A stretch of 64,000 nt of DNA from assembly GCA_030431255.1 (NCBI GenBank), contig JAUIJL010000031.1:1-64000 (forward strand), written 5' to 3'. How positions within the stretch are numbered: position 1 is the stretch's first letter; the number at the start of each line of letters is the position of its first letter. Made by a program: the position numbers and the translations under genes. This document shows positions 16,524 through 25,291 of this stretch, in pieces. The notes beneath the pieces were generated by a model. The model worked only from the letters and a program-made list of their open reading frames with translations. It was not told where the DNA came from and did no database searches. Source of the stretch: Thermoanaerobaculia bacterium. Lineage in GTDB: Bacteria; Acidobacteriota; Thermoanaerobaculia; Multivoradales; J023.

Positions 16524-18013
16524 CGAACGTCACGACCTTCGACCACCCGTCTCGCGGCATCCATGGCGGAAACGATCACCGGGGTGATTCCACCCCCCGG
16601 TCGCACCCAATGGCCGACCAGGAACAGATCTTGGATGGGGCTTTCCACCCCGGGGCGACGGTTGCCCAATTGGTCCGGTGACATCTCCCAGCCGAGCATG
16701 GCGCCGACCTCGTTGAGGGTGAATCGCCAGGAAGTGTGAGCCGAGGCGGAGGTCGAGACGACGATCTTGTCGTCGATGCCGGGCAACACCGAACGCAGAT
16801 GGTCCATGAGATAGGTCTCGACCTGCTGCTTGTGTCGCTTCCACGACCTCACCGACCGCCAATCCATTTCCAGAACTTTCTGCAAGATCACCACTTGACC
16901 ACCGGCCGGCGCCATGGCCGGCTCGTAAAGGGTCGGGGCGAAGATCTTGCACTTCAAACCGCCACGGCCCACCTGATCGGGATTCCAATGATTCCAATAA
17001 TACCCCTGAACCGCGTCCAGCTCTTCGCCCGACACCCCTTTCAAGCCGATATGGCTGAGAAAGCAAGGAAAGCTGGGGCGCAGGCTATTGAGGGTCTGAC
17101 GGTAGCTCTCGGGAACGGCGTCCGCCGGCAGCAGATGGTCTACGGTCAACCGCAGGTCCGCGTTGCATACCACGGTGGCCGCGCTCACCCTGGAGGTCCC
17201 CTTGTGCTTCCCCCTCGAGGTCTCCAGCTCGACCCCGCGGGCCCGACCGTCCTCAACCGCGATCCGATTCGCCCGAGTGCTCATCAGGAGATGACCACCC
17301 CGCGCCTCGAAACAACGCCCGAGCTCGTCGGCGAAGGCTTGGGAGCCGCCCACCGGATAGTAGTTGCCGAGGAAATACGACAAACGCAACATGGAGTCGA
17401 AGACGAAGGACGTGCGATCCGGCGACGATCCCCAATGGGGGCAGTCGGCGGTCAGCAGCAGCTTGAGCTTGGGATCCCGCAGGTGTTGGTCCAGGGCTTG
17501 GCGCAGGGTCAGGTGCTCGAGCTCGGCGAATCGCGGACCCCGTCGATGGCGGAAATAGGCGAGCAAACCGAGCATGTAGGCGTCGCGAACGGCCGCGAAG
17601 AAGCTCTCGATGCCCTCTTTTTCCTCGGGAAAACGGCGGTCCAGCTCGGCTCGATATTGATCGAGGTCCGCGGGCACCTCGAAACGGCTGCCGTCGGGGA
17701 AATGGAAGGTGTCCACCGGATCCATGGCCACCCAACGGGTCTCGACCCCGAGCTCCACCAGCAGCTTGCCGGTGAGGGTGTCCGGATTGCCGAGCAGAGG
17801 GTAGAAGTGAGTGGCCGCGTCGAAGGTATAGCCGGCCCGGCGAAAGGTGCTGCAATAGCCTCCGAGCATGTAGTGCTGCTCCACCAACAGCACTTTCAGG
17901 TCTTCCCGGATCAATAGATTGGCGCAGATCAGGCCACCGATGCCACCGCCGATGATCACGACGTCATAGGAGGCGTCGGGCGGGCGTCTCAACCCTTTGA
18001 ACGGTCGCTTCAC
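16520..18013 (-). CDS. Phytoene-desaturase-family FAD oxidoreductase (CrtI/CrtISO/RetSat-like)
   Basis: About 497 residues from GTG at 18013, chosen because AGGGG lies 5 bases upstream; in-frame starts also exist at 18049 and 18070. FAD site DVVIIGGGIGGLICANLL, then GGYCSTFRRAGYTFDAATHF, as in carotenoid desaturases/isomerases and retinol saturases. The C-terminal FAD segment is DLFLVGHWVRPGGGITPVIVSAMDAARRV. The family oxidises, isomerises or reduces polyene or isoprenoid chains. First gene of the seven-gene operon. No phytoene synthase or other carotenoid gene is near, so the substrate is open. Confidence 0.85.
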   Translation of the reverse strand: MKRPFKGLRRPPDASYDVVIIGGGIGGLICANLLIREDLKVLLVEQHYMLGGYCSTFRRAGYTFDAATHFYPLLGNPDTLTGKLLVELGVETRWVAMDPVDTFHFPDGSRFEVPADLDQYRAELDRRFPEEKEGIESFFAAVRDAYMLGLLAYFRHRRGPRFAELEHLTLRQALDQHLRDPKLKLLLTADCPHWGSSPDRTSFVFDSMLRLSYFLGNYYPVGGSQAFADELGRCFEARGGHLLMSTRANRIAVEDGRARGVELETSRGKHKGTSRVSAATVVCNADLRLTVDHLLPADAVPESYRQTLNSLRPSFPCFLSHIGLKGVSGEELDAVQGYYWNHWNPDQVGRGGLKCKIFAPTLYEPAMAPAGGQVVILQKVLEMDWRSVRSWKRHKQQVETYLMDHLRSVLPGIDDKIVVSTSASAHTSWRFTLNEVGAMLGWEMSPDQLGNRRPGVESPIQDLFLVGHWVRPGGGITPVIVSAMDAARRVVEGRDVR

Positions 18014-18139
18014 GCAATCCCCTGACCCTGGCACCGTCGACCACGTCATCGCCGGACTCTGCTTCACCACGAAGCCCAGTCCACCGACCGACGATCCAGC
18101 ACTGCGAATTGTAGCGAGAACTTTCGTCTACGGGGGGTC

Positions 18140-18170
18140 GGTGCTCGCCGGCCTCGACCGGCGGAGCACC
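18140..18170 (-). other. Strong hairpin ahead of the desaturase operon
   Basis: GGTGCTC (18140-18146) pairs with GAGCACC (18164-18170) and GCCGG continues the stem with one bulge, giving about 12 pairs around a 6-base loop. It lies between the end of the GT87 gene (18212) and the start of the operon. No T-run follows on either strand. It could be a terminator without U-tract, an RNA leader structure, or a protein site. Confidence 0.4.
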
Positions 18171-18211
18171 CAGCCCGAGCTCTGACCGTCAAATGGTCGA
18201 TATTCAGAGGC

Positions 18212-20038
18212 TTAGAAGGAGATGAGAGCCCGATGAGATTCGCCGGCAGCCAGATCCGGCGCGGTCAAAGCCAGGGGCGATGCAGCCGCTGAATCGCTTG
18301 CGGGCGCCGACCGGAGATAGGTTGCGGCTCTGCGCATTCCCAACAGCGGTGCGGCCCCCCACAACAACAAGCCGAAGAGGCTCAGCTGACCCGCCAACGA
18401 CAATGGAATCATGATCGAGCTGTCGGCAAATTGGCCGATGGGAGTCGAGCCCAAGAGGGTCATTTGGAAGCATAACGCCACCCCAAAGGCGAGCCTGCCC
18501 ATCCGATGCCTCGGCAGATGACGCACCCCCATCATCACCACCATGCAAATCGCCGCGCTCGGCACGTAGTCGGCGAAGGCCGACGGGCTGGCGAGGGACG
18601 CCAGGCCGACGATGCCCAACCAGCCCACGAGATAGGTCTGAAGGTGCGGTCGGCGAACGGGCACACTCCGCAGACGCCACGATCCATAGACCACGCCCAA
18701 GGTCAACAAACAGATAAAGACCCGGGAGGAAACCGGCCCGGCCTCCGCCAATCCGTTCCCCAGGCCCATCGCTGTCAGCTTGGCGAGCAAACCTGAAACT
18801 CCCTGATTGGCGGCGACCACCAAATCGTGAATCTCCGGCCATACCTCGCCGAAATTGCTCGCCTCACCGGCTTGCAACCGGGGCAGATGCCGGGTGAGGA
18901 ACACGCCCAGGATGGACGGGCCGAAGACCAGCGTCGCCCCGGCCGTCGCGCCGAGTCCCCAGACCAAAGTCGTGCCCAGCTCGCGCAGGCGGCGATGGGC
19001 GGCCAAGGACACCAAAAGAATCGCCGGGAAGATTTTGATCAGGATGGCCGACGCCAACAAGCCGCCGCCGAGCCAATGACGCCGCCGCTCGAAAAGCACC
19101 ATGGCCATCACCGCCAAAACCACCGCCGCCAGATGAGCCTGCCCGAATTGCAAGTTGTACAGGGTTGGAAAGGCGACCGCCATCAACGGCAACCACAAGG
19201 CGGCACGCAACCCGGACCGACCGCCCAACGACACCGTCAACCAGAGCATTCCTCCGAAGATCAGGCTGAAATTGAGCGCTAGGCCGACCGTTCGAAGGAC
19301 GGGGTAGGAGTCCGTCAACGCGATGGCCAAGCGGGGCAGCAAGAGAAATTGTGGCGAGTATAGGTAGGGATCTTCCGGGGTCATGCCCTGGATCCGAGTG
19401 TGGGCCTGAGCTTCGGGATTCAAACCGGGATAGTGGGCAGAGTCCCACGGGTTGATCGCGCCCCTTTCGGTGAGCTCGGCGGCGTAGACGTATGCCGGCA
19501 AGCACTCGTGGCCGGCCCAGAAGGGATGATCCGTGAGCAGCTCGAAACCGTGGGAGGGGTCCGCCGCCCAAGTGGCCAGCCTGGCGATCTGCACGACCGC
19601 CAGCACCGCGACGCCGGCCCAAACCGCGGCTCGGGCCGGTCGGAATCGAGGCCAGCGGTCGAGGGCTCGGGGCAACCGAGCGGCCATCACCGCCGCGGCG
19701 GAGGCAAAGACAGCGGCCACCAACGGCAAAATCCAGAGCGACGCTCCGCTCATGGGATGGGCCCACACCGTGCCCGCGGTGGCCACAAAGGCGGTCACCA
19801 GGGCGACCGAGCCCCAGCGTCGAGGGCCGCCGCCGAAGATCGCGGCCAGGATGATCGCCACCACGGTGACCACGGAAATCAAGCCGGCAAAAGCCGGGGC
19901 CGGGGCGGGACGAACCAGTGTGGTCAAGGCTTGGGCCCAGACCACGGCGAAACCACTTACAGCCAGCGTCGCCAGGGCTCGACGGGCTGCGCCCGCTCGA
20001 CGCCGGGCGCCGGATACTGCTGTCGAATATGCGTTCAT
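18212..20038 (-). CDS. GT87-type membrane glycosyltransferase (DUF2029 family)
   Basis: 608 residues, ATG with GAGGA 8 bases upstream. About twelve hydrophobic segments. It has a large external loop after the third or fourth helix and the typical motif ILIKIFPAILLVSL of DUF2029/GT87 proteins. The family uses polyprenyl-phosphate-mannose (GT-C fold) to add mannose outside the cytoplasmic membrane. NLQFGQAHLAAVVL also fits. It is monocistronic or the first gene before the hairpin at 18140. The acceptor cannot be told from the sequence. Confidence 0.75.
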   Translation of the reverse strand: MNAYSTAVSGARRRAGAARRALATLAVSGFAVVWAQALTTLVRPAPAPAFAGLISVVTVVAIILAAIFGGGPRRWGSVALVTAFVATAGTVWAHPMSGASLWILPLVAAVFASAAAVMAARLPRALDRWPRFRPARAAVWAGVAVLAVVQIARLATWAADPSHGFELLTDHPFWAGHECLPAYVYAAELTERGAINPWDSAHYPGLNPEAQAHTRIQGMTPEDPYLYSPQFLLLPRLAIALTDSYPVLRTVGLALNFSLIFGGMLWLTVSLGGRSGLRAALWLPLMAVAFPTLYNLQFGQAHLAAVVLAVMAMVLFERRRHWLGGGLLASAILIKIFPAILLVSLAAHRRLRELGTTLVWGLGATAGATLVFGPSILGVFLTRHLPRLQAGEASNFGEVWPEIHDLVVAANQGVSGLLAKLTAMGLGNGLAEAGPVSSRVFICLLTLGVVYGSWRLRSVPVRRPHLQTYLVGWLGIVGLASLASPSAFADYVPSAAICMVVMMGVRHLPRHRMGRLAFGVALCFQMTLLGSTPIGQFADSSIMIPLSLAGQLSLFGLLLWGAAPLLGMRRAATYLRSAPASDSAAASPLALTAPDLAAGESHRALISF

Positions 20039-20211
20039 GGAGAAATCCTCTTGGTGTCGCGAATAGGAATCGCTGAAACAACAGAGAGCGGTCCTTGTCC
20101 AGTACGACGACCCAGAGGATTTCCCGCCAGAAAGAGCATGTTTCCGTCACAGAACTTTTCGCCGTGCACCATTCGATGCCCGGAGCCGCTTGCTGCTAAG
20201 CTCTCGCGACC

Positions 20212-20769
20212 ATGACCAACCCATCGTCGAGCTCTTCCCACATCGCGTTGCTGCGTGGCATCAACGTCGGTGGACGCCACAAACTACCCATGAAGGACTT
20301 GAAAGGGATCTTCGAGGCGGCGGGTTGCACGCAGGTGCGCACCTACATCCAGAGCGGAAACGTGGTGTTCGAGCCCGCACAAGCTTCCTTGGACGAGCTG
20401 CCGACTCGAATCGGTGAAGCCATTGAGGCGGCGTTCGGGTTTTCGGTGCCGGTCGTGCTGAGGAGCGCCGACGAGCTGCGCCGGGCGGTGGCGAACATTC
20501 CCTTTACCGACGAGGGTCTAGATCCCAAGCTCCTGCAAATCGTTTTTCTGCAACAGGTGCCGACGCCCGAGCAGATCGCGGGCCTCGATCCGGACCGCTC
20601 ACCACCGGACGTTTTTTCGGTGATCGGCCGGGAAATCTTCTGCTACCACCCAAACGGTATTCACCGCAGCAAGCTCACCAACGCCTATTTCGACACCAAG
20701 TTGGACACGATCAGCACTGCGCGCAATTTGCGAACCACCCTCAAGCTGCTCGAGATGGCAGAAGCCTGA
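20212..20769 (+). CDS. DUF1697 domain protein
   Basis: 185 residues. Typical DUF1697 features: HIALLRGINVGGRHKLPMKDL at the N-terminus, YIQSGNVVF near residue 43 and HRSKLTNAYFDTKL near residue 160, then TARNLRTTLKLLEM. The family is small, cytosolic and widespread, and its biochemical function is not established. It diverges from the GT87 gene with 173 bases between, which must hold both promoters. Full length for the family. Confidence 0.9.
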   Translation: MTNPSSSSSHIALLRGINVGGRHKLPMKDLKGIFEAAGCTQVRTYIQSGNVVFEPAQASLDELPTRIGEAIEAAFGFSVPVVLRSADELRRAVANIPFTDEGLDPKLLQIVFLQQVPTPEQIAGLDPDRSPPDVFSVIGREIFCYHPNGIHRSKLTNAYFDTKLDTISTARNLRTTLKLLEMAEA

Positions 20770-20800
20770 GAGCCGCAAGGGCGAATGAAGCCTGATAGCC

Positions 20801-20862
20801 GTAGGGGCGAATCTTGTATTCGCCCCATCTGAGAAAAGGGCGATCACAAGGATCGCCCCTAC
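20801..20862. repeat. Imperfect inverted repeat with GTAGGGGCGA ends
   Basis: GTAGGGGCGA (20801-20810) and its perfect complement TCGCCCCTAC (20853-20862) enclose two smaller palindromic pieces, GGGCGAatcttgtaTTCGCCC and GGGCGATCacaaGGATCGCCC. It lies between the DUF1697 gene and the convergent secreted-protein gene. It looks like a dispersed REP-type element; a hairpin terminator function for either gene is also possible. Confidence 0.7.
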
Positions 20863-20926
20863 ATTTGAATGACCGGATCTTGAGGATCGCGCCCAGTCAG
20901 CGAACCGCCACCCTGGCTCGCATTCA

Positions 20927-21655
20927 CTAAGCGTCGGGTTCCGGTTCTTCCGAGAGGAAGGCCTGGGGATTGGATTGCGCCTGAGAAGAGGCGCTCCGCA
21001 GCTCCGTGACCACATCTGCCAAGATGCCTTTGGCGGCCTCGTCTTCGAGCTCCTTACTTTCCGCCTCGATGTCGTCCGCACAGGCCGCCAGCTCATCGGC
21101 AAAGCTTGCCAGCTGCTCGTCGGTGGTCAGCTCCTCGTCGAGGGTGCTGTAGCCGGAGCACGTGTCGTTGATCGTCCCTAAGACGATGTCCATCCGCTCG
21201 GTCATGGCATCGAGCTTGGCTTGCGTCTCGGCGTCGTCTTCCGAGTCGGAGTCGGTCCCTTCGATCCTCAGCCGCACCTTCTCTTCCACGTCGGAAGTCA
21301 ACCGACCGAGAAAGGTCTCCACCTGGGTACCGCCACCAATGTTGTCGTCGGTGAGCACCAAAATCGGCTTGGGAGGCGCTTTAGGTTTCTCGGGCTCAGC
21401 ACCGGGCGCCGGCGGTGGCGGAGGGGGAGGATGGGTCGCCAGCTCGCTGGCCTCCAAATCGACCTCGGTCAAACGAATCGACGTCAGCCGACCTTCCGGG
21501 GTGGTGAAGACCACCTGCCTGCCATTGACCGTCCAAGGTCCTTCGGTTTCGATCTGCTGCCCGTCCTGGGTCACCAAGATGTCAGCCGCGCAGAAAGTGG
21601 CGGCCCCTGCTCCGAGCCAAATCGCCACGACCAGCCATGGGAGTTTTCGAGTCAC
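20927..21655 (-). CDS. Secreted protein of unknown function with Pro-rich linker
   Basis: 242 residues from GTG at 21655, supported by AAGGAG 7 bases upstream; the open frame upstream of it is a shadow. Signal peptide LPWLVVAIWLGAGAATFCAAD with cleavage near residue 24. Then a small beta-rich part (ILVTQDGQQIETEGPWTVNG.QVVFTTPEGRLTSIRLTEVDL), a proline linker (PPPPPPPAPG) and an acidic helical C-terminus with Cys in NDTCSGYS and AACADD. Periplasmic or surface-exposed. The N-terminal part resembles short 'TPEG..S.IRL.EVD' secreted domains; no named family. It follows natB after 152 bases and may be separately expressed. Confidence 0.7.
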   Translation of the reverse strand: MTRKLPWLVVAIWLGAGAATFCAADILVTQDGQQIETEGPWTVNGRQVVFTTPEGRLTSIRLTEVDLEASELATHPPPPPPPAPGAEPEKPKAPPKPILVLTDDNIGGGTQVETFLGRLTSDVEEKVRLRIEGTDSDSEDDAETQAKLDAMTERMDIVLGTINDTCSGYSTLDEELTTDEQLASFADELAACADDIEAESKELEDEAAKGILADVVTELRSASSQAQSNPQAFLSEEPEPDA

Positions 21656-21807
21656 GATCTCTCCTTGGGTAGCGCAAATCGTTGGGCGATCGTCGAATCG
21701 CGCCGCCACCGTGGTTTTTGATATCCAGGGTTGGATGTCGAACCCCGCCATCATAGCACCCAGCAAGCTCACCCTGAGCCCGTGCGCGGGGCCCAGGGGA
21801 GATCGCG

Positions 21808-22974
21808 TCAGCCGCCATAGACGACCCTCTCGCTGCGCAGCAGACGGGTCAGCACCACGAAGAGCAGGATCGCCGCCGCGGTCGTCACCAAAGCCGCGGT
21901 CGCAAAACCTAGGGCGGGCATGCCCTCGCCGCGCATGACCGAGGTCATCAGCTGCTGTTGGCCCATGATCGGCACCGAATACATCCACGCCGCCGTTTTC
22001 ACGTCGCGGAACATGGTGAACATCACCGGCAGGGCGGGCAGCAAGGTGAGCATGCCCAAATAGGTTTGGGCCTCTTTGAAGGTCTTGGCGAAGAGCGACA
22101 CCAACATCTGGGCCGAGGACGCCAAGAACGCCATGGGAATCATGGCGGCGAAGATCGCCATCTGCATGCTCGGCGTGAGCTTGGGGTCCACCCCCAGGGC
22201 TTCCAGGGAAATCATGTCCAGGGTGAACGCCGTGCTCACCACCGCCATCAACGACGCCAGGGTGGCGTAGACCGCTACCGTGATCCACTTGCCGCCCATG
22301 ATCGCCAGGGACGACACGGGATGCACCAAGAGAGGCTCCAAGGAGCTGCGCTCACGCTCACCCGCCGTGGTGTCGATCGCCACACCCGCGCCACCGAAAA
22401 AGGCGGCCATCAACATCAAGAGCTGAAGGGTGGCGAGAATCTGACCGGCCCGCGAGGTGCGGGTCGAGAAATCACGGACCTCGATGTTCAACGGCGTCAC
22501 CGCCGTCGGGCTCACCCCCCGCAGCATCAGTCGATAGCGACCGATGTTTTGGTTGTAGGTCGTGATCAAGCGATTGACCCGACGCAGAGCGTTGTCGGAT
22601 TTCTCCAGCGATTCGTCGGCGAAGAGCTCCACCGTCACCGGCTCGAAATCGGCAAATTTCTCGCCGTACTCCGCCGGCACCGACAGAATCACATTGATGT
22701 TTTTGCCCTGGATCTCGGCCTTGGGATCGCCCTCGAAGTCCTCCAGGGCGATGCCGTTGTCTTCCAAATAGGCCATGAGATCCGGAGCGTGCTCGCGACC
22801 CATGACCCCGAGGGGTAGATCCTCCGTTTGCCGTCGGGTTTCGGCCGCGGAGCTGAGCATGAGGATCATGAACACCGGCCCCAAAATCGCCGGCAACATG
22901 GCCACCATCAGAGCCCGGCGGTCGCGGATGCTGTCCACCAGCTCTTTTTTCAACACTGCTTTGAATCGGCTCAT
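21808..22974 (-). CDS. natB: ABC-2 type transporter permease, NatB-like
   Basis: 388 residues. One N-terminal membrane helix (about 25-45), a long extracytoplasmic domain, then five or six helices (from about 185 to the end). VAIDTTAGERERSSLEPLLVHPVS is the cytoplasmic motif typical of NatB/ABC-2 permeases. It overlaps the ATPase gene by 4 bases (ATGA). With NatA it should form an exporter; NatAB of Bacillus exports sodium, but many homologues carry other substrates. It belongs to the MarR-controlled operon from 26169 down. The symbol rests on family resemblance only. Confidence 0.85.
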   Translation of the reverse strand: MSRFKAVLKKELVDSIRDRRALMVAMLPAILGPVFMILMLSSAAETRRQTEDLPLGVMGREHAPDLMAYLEDNGIALEDFEGDPKAEIQGKNINVILSVPAEYGEKFADFEPVTVELFADESLEKSDNALRRVNRLITTYNQNIGRYRLMLRGVSPTAVTPLNIEVRDFSTRTSRAGQILATLQLLMLMAAFFGGAGVAIDTTAGERERSSLEPLLVHPVSSLAIMGGKWITVAVYATLASLMAVVSTAFTLDMISLEALGVDPKLTPSMQMAIFAAMIPMAFLASSAQMLVSLFAKTFKEAQTYLGMLTLLPALPVMFTMFRDVKTAAWMYSVPIMGQQQLMTSVMRGEGMPALGFATAALVTTAAAILLFVVLTRLLRSERVVYGG

Positions 22975-23717
22975 CGCGCCCTCTCCTCCTGCAACTCGAC
23001 TTCAGATCGGATCAAGGCGACAAAAGCGTCTTCCAGATTTTCCTCCCCGGCCTGCTCACACAGCTGCGACGGATCGCCGTCGGCCACCACTTTGCCGTTG
23101 GCCATGATGTAGATGTGATCGCAAAGCACCGAAACCTCCTGCATGACGTGGCTGGAGAAGAGCACACATTGCCCCTCGTCCCGCAGTCGGCTCAAGAGAT
23201 CGCGCAGCAGGCGGATGCTCATCACATCCAAGCCGTTGGTCGGCTCGTCGAGGATCAAATTGCGCGGATGGTGGATCAGCGCTCGGGACAGGGCGACCTT
23301 CATTTGCTGACCGTGGGAGAAGCCTTTGCAGCGGCGATCGAGTAGATCGTCCATGGCGAAATAGCCCTGGGTGCGCTGGATCGCTTCCTCCAGCTGCTGC
23401 CCTTCCATGCCGTGCATCTCGCCGTAAAAACGGAGATGCTCGCGGGTGGTGAGTCGATCGTAAAGACCGATGGTGTCCGGGAAGATGCCCATGCGCTCCG
23501 CCGCCTTCACCAAGTCTCGGTGCACGTCCACCCCATCCACCCGCACCGAGCCGGCGTCGGGTTTCTGCAAGCCGTAAAGCATGCGCAGGGTGGTGGTCTT
23601 GCCGGCACCGTTGGGTCCCAACAAACCGGTGATCTTTCCGTCTTCCGCTTTTAGGGAGAGGTTGTCGACCGCGACCACCTCGCCGAAGCGTTTAGAGAGG
23701 CCGTTGAGCTCAATCAT
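22971..23717 (-). CDS. natA: ABC transporter ATP-binding protein, NatA-like
   Basis: 248 residues from ATG at 23717. Walker A LLGPNGAGKTTT, signature GFSHGQQMKVALSRAL (in place of LSGGQ, so SHGQQ), Walker B NLILDEPTNGLD, and switch His in FSSHVMQEV. It overlaps the hydrolase gene upstream and natB downstream by 4 bases each. Energises the adjacent permease. Confidence 0.92.
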   Translation of the reverse strand: MIELNGLSKRFGEVVAVDNLSLKAEDGKITGLLGPNGAGKTTTLRMLYGLQKPDAGSVRVDGVDVHRDLVKAAERMGIFPDTIGLYDRLTTREHLRFYGEMHGMEGQQLEEAIQRTQGYFAMDDLLDRRCKGFSHGQQMKVALSRALIHHPRNLILDEPTNGLDVMSIRLLRDLLSRLRDEGQCVLFSSHVMQEVSVLCDHIYIMANGKVVADGDPSQLCEQAGEENLEDAFVALIRSEVELQEERAR

Positions 23718-25291
23718 CTCGAAGCCTCCGTGTCTTCCGATGGGGTGGTTGCGTCGTCGGTCTCTTCTGTAGCATCCGGAGAGGCGACCGGGCCCGGCGA
23801 CGGACCGCTCAAATCCACGAAGAACGACGGTCGCTCGATCTCTTGCAGGCACTCGCCGTCGATCCCGTCCAGGGACCCGCTGGCCACGAAATCCCTCATC
23901 AGCTCCGAGGCGCAACCCTGCGGCCCCACGTTGTGTCCCGTGGCCGGGGCGACCATATGCTTGGAATTCGGCAGATGCTCCAACATCCGCTCGCCCCAGC
24001 GGGGCGGGGTGATGGGATCCAAATCCCCGGACAGGACCAGAGCCGGGGCTTCCACTCGGATTTCTTGTCGATAGAGCTCCGGCACGGGCGCCTTGGGCCA
24101 CACCTCGCAGGCGGTTTGAAGATTTTCGACCATTTGGAAGCCGAGCAGCCCAGGCCCTTTTTGGCGATCCAGGTCTTCCGCCGTGAAGCGGGCCAGCTCC
24201 TCGGAGCAGAAGATCGTCAGGGTGGCCCCGAGGGTCATGGTGTCGGCGGCGGCTCCCGCGAAGCCGCTCACCCCCATCAGCGGCCGGTAGTCGCCGTCGG
24301 CTGCCCGATCGATGATGATCGGGGCCAATCGGCTGAGCTCCGCCGAGTAGAGGATGGAGCGCAACATATCGCCGAACGCCTGGCCGGTCAGCAAAAGCGT
24401 CAGAGGAGCGCCGGTGGCGGGATTCGGCAGGCTGATTTCCAGGCCGTCCCCCAAGCGCGCCATCACGCGGTCGAAGTCCGCGCTCAGATCCGGGAATGCC
24501 CGGGAGCAATCCGCGTCGGACCGACAATCGTCGAAGAGCTCCTTCATCGCCCGCTCGGCGTCCACCGCCGCGAAGGACGGAGCTGCATTCGCAATCGGCA
24601 GGCTGCCGTCCAGGATCAGCGTTCTGACGTGCTCCGGAAATTGATGGGCGTAGAGCAAAGCCGATCGGGTGCCCCACGAAACTCCGTAGAGATTGACCTT
24701 TTCATAGCCAAGGGCGGTGAGGATCTGATGGGCGTCTTGGTTGGCCAAATCCTGGGTGTAGAGGGTGACGTCCGCGTCGAGCTCGGCCAAACACTGCTTC
24801 AGCATCTCCCGGGTCATCTCCCGACGTTGCTCGGTGGTGAGCAGCCAGGCCTCGTCCTCGGGCAGCTCACATTCCAAAGGCGCGGAAGAGCCCATGCCCC
24901 GCTGGTCGATCAACACCAAATCGCGGGTTTCGTTGACCTCGGAGAATATGGCGCGCACGAACGGCGCCGTCTCCATGGCCGCTTGGCCGGGACCGCCGGC
25001 GAAGAAGACCAACGGATCCGGCTCCGAGGTTTCATCGACCGCGGGTAGCACCGCGAATCGGATCTCGATCTTCCGTCCTTCCGACGTCGAACGATTCTCA
25101 AACACCTCGAGACTGCCGCATTCGACCTCTTGGCGATATCCCTGAAGGTGGCAGGGTTCAAGGGAAAGGCCTGGTTTCGTGTCGTCGGCGACCTGGGCAG
25201 AGCCCGGCGGCGCGACGCAGAGCATCCAGGGCACAGATAAAACCGCGAGCGTCGCGGGTAGGGTTCGTCGTCTATTCAGTCGTCTATTCAT
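23714..25291 (-). CDS. Secreted S33-type alpha/beta hydrolase (tripeptidyl aminopeptidase-like)
   Basis: 525 residues from ATG at 25291. A basic N-terminus (MNRRLNRRR) and hydrophobic stretch ending ...APPGSAQ form a signal peptide. Oxyanion motif FFAGGPGQ, nucleophile elbow YGVSWGTRSALLYA (GVSWG, Ser), acid in LSGDLDPITPP and His in ATGHNVGPQG complete the triad. This set marks the proline iminopeptidase / SlpD-SlpE-like TAP family, acting outside the cytoplasm. The C-terminal tail is acidic, Thr/Ser-rich and low complexity. It overlaps the regulator upstream and natA downstream by ATGA. A peptidase-exporter pair under a MarR regulator suggests peptide or antibiotic handling (inference). Confidence 0.85.
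   Translation of the reverse strand: MNRRLNRRRTLPATLAVLSVPWMLCVAPPGSAQVADDTKPGLSLEPCHLQGYRQEVECGSLEVFENRSTSEGRKIEIRFAVLPAVDETSEPDPLVFFAGGPGQAAMETAPFVRAIFSEVNETRDLVLIDQRGMGSSAPLECELPEDEAWLLTTEQRREMTREMLKQCLAELDADVTLYTQDLANQDAHQILTALGYEKVNLYGVSWGTRSALLYAHQFPEHVRTLILDGSLPIANAAPSFAAVDAERAMKELFDDCRSDADCSRAFPDLSADFDRVMARLGDGLEISLPNPATGAPLTLLLTGQAFGDMLRSILYSAELSRLAPIIIDRAADGDYRPLMGVSGFAGAAADTMTLGATLTIFCSEELARFTAEDLDRQKGPGLLGFQMVENLQTACEVWPKAPVPELYRQEIRVEAPALVLSGDLDPITPPRWGERMLEHLPNSKHMVAPATGHNVGPQGCASELMRDFVASGSLDGIDGECLQEIERPSFFVDLSGPSPGPVASPDATEETDDATTPSEDTEASR

Noticed and set aside
23718-24677. N-terminal extension of the NatA frame
   Set aside because: Overlaps the S33 hydrolase; the ABC domain begins exactly at the ATG at 23717.
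23843-25048. Plus-strand frame of 401 codons
   Set aside because: Antisense to the S33 hydrolase with its full catalytic triad.
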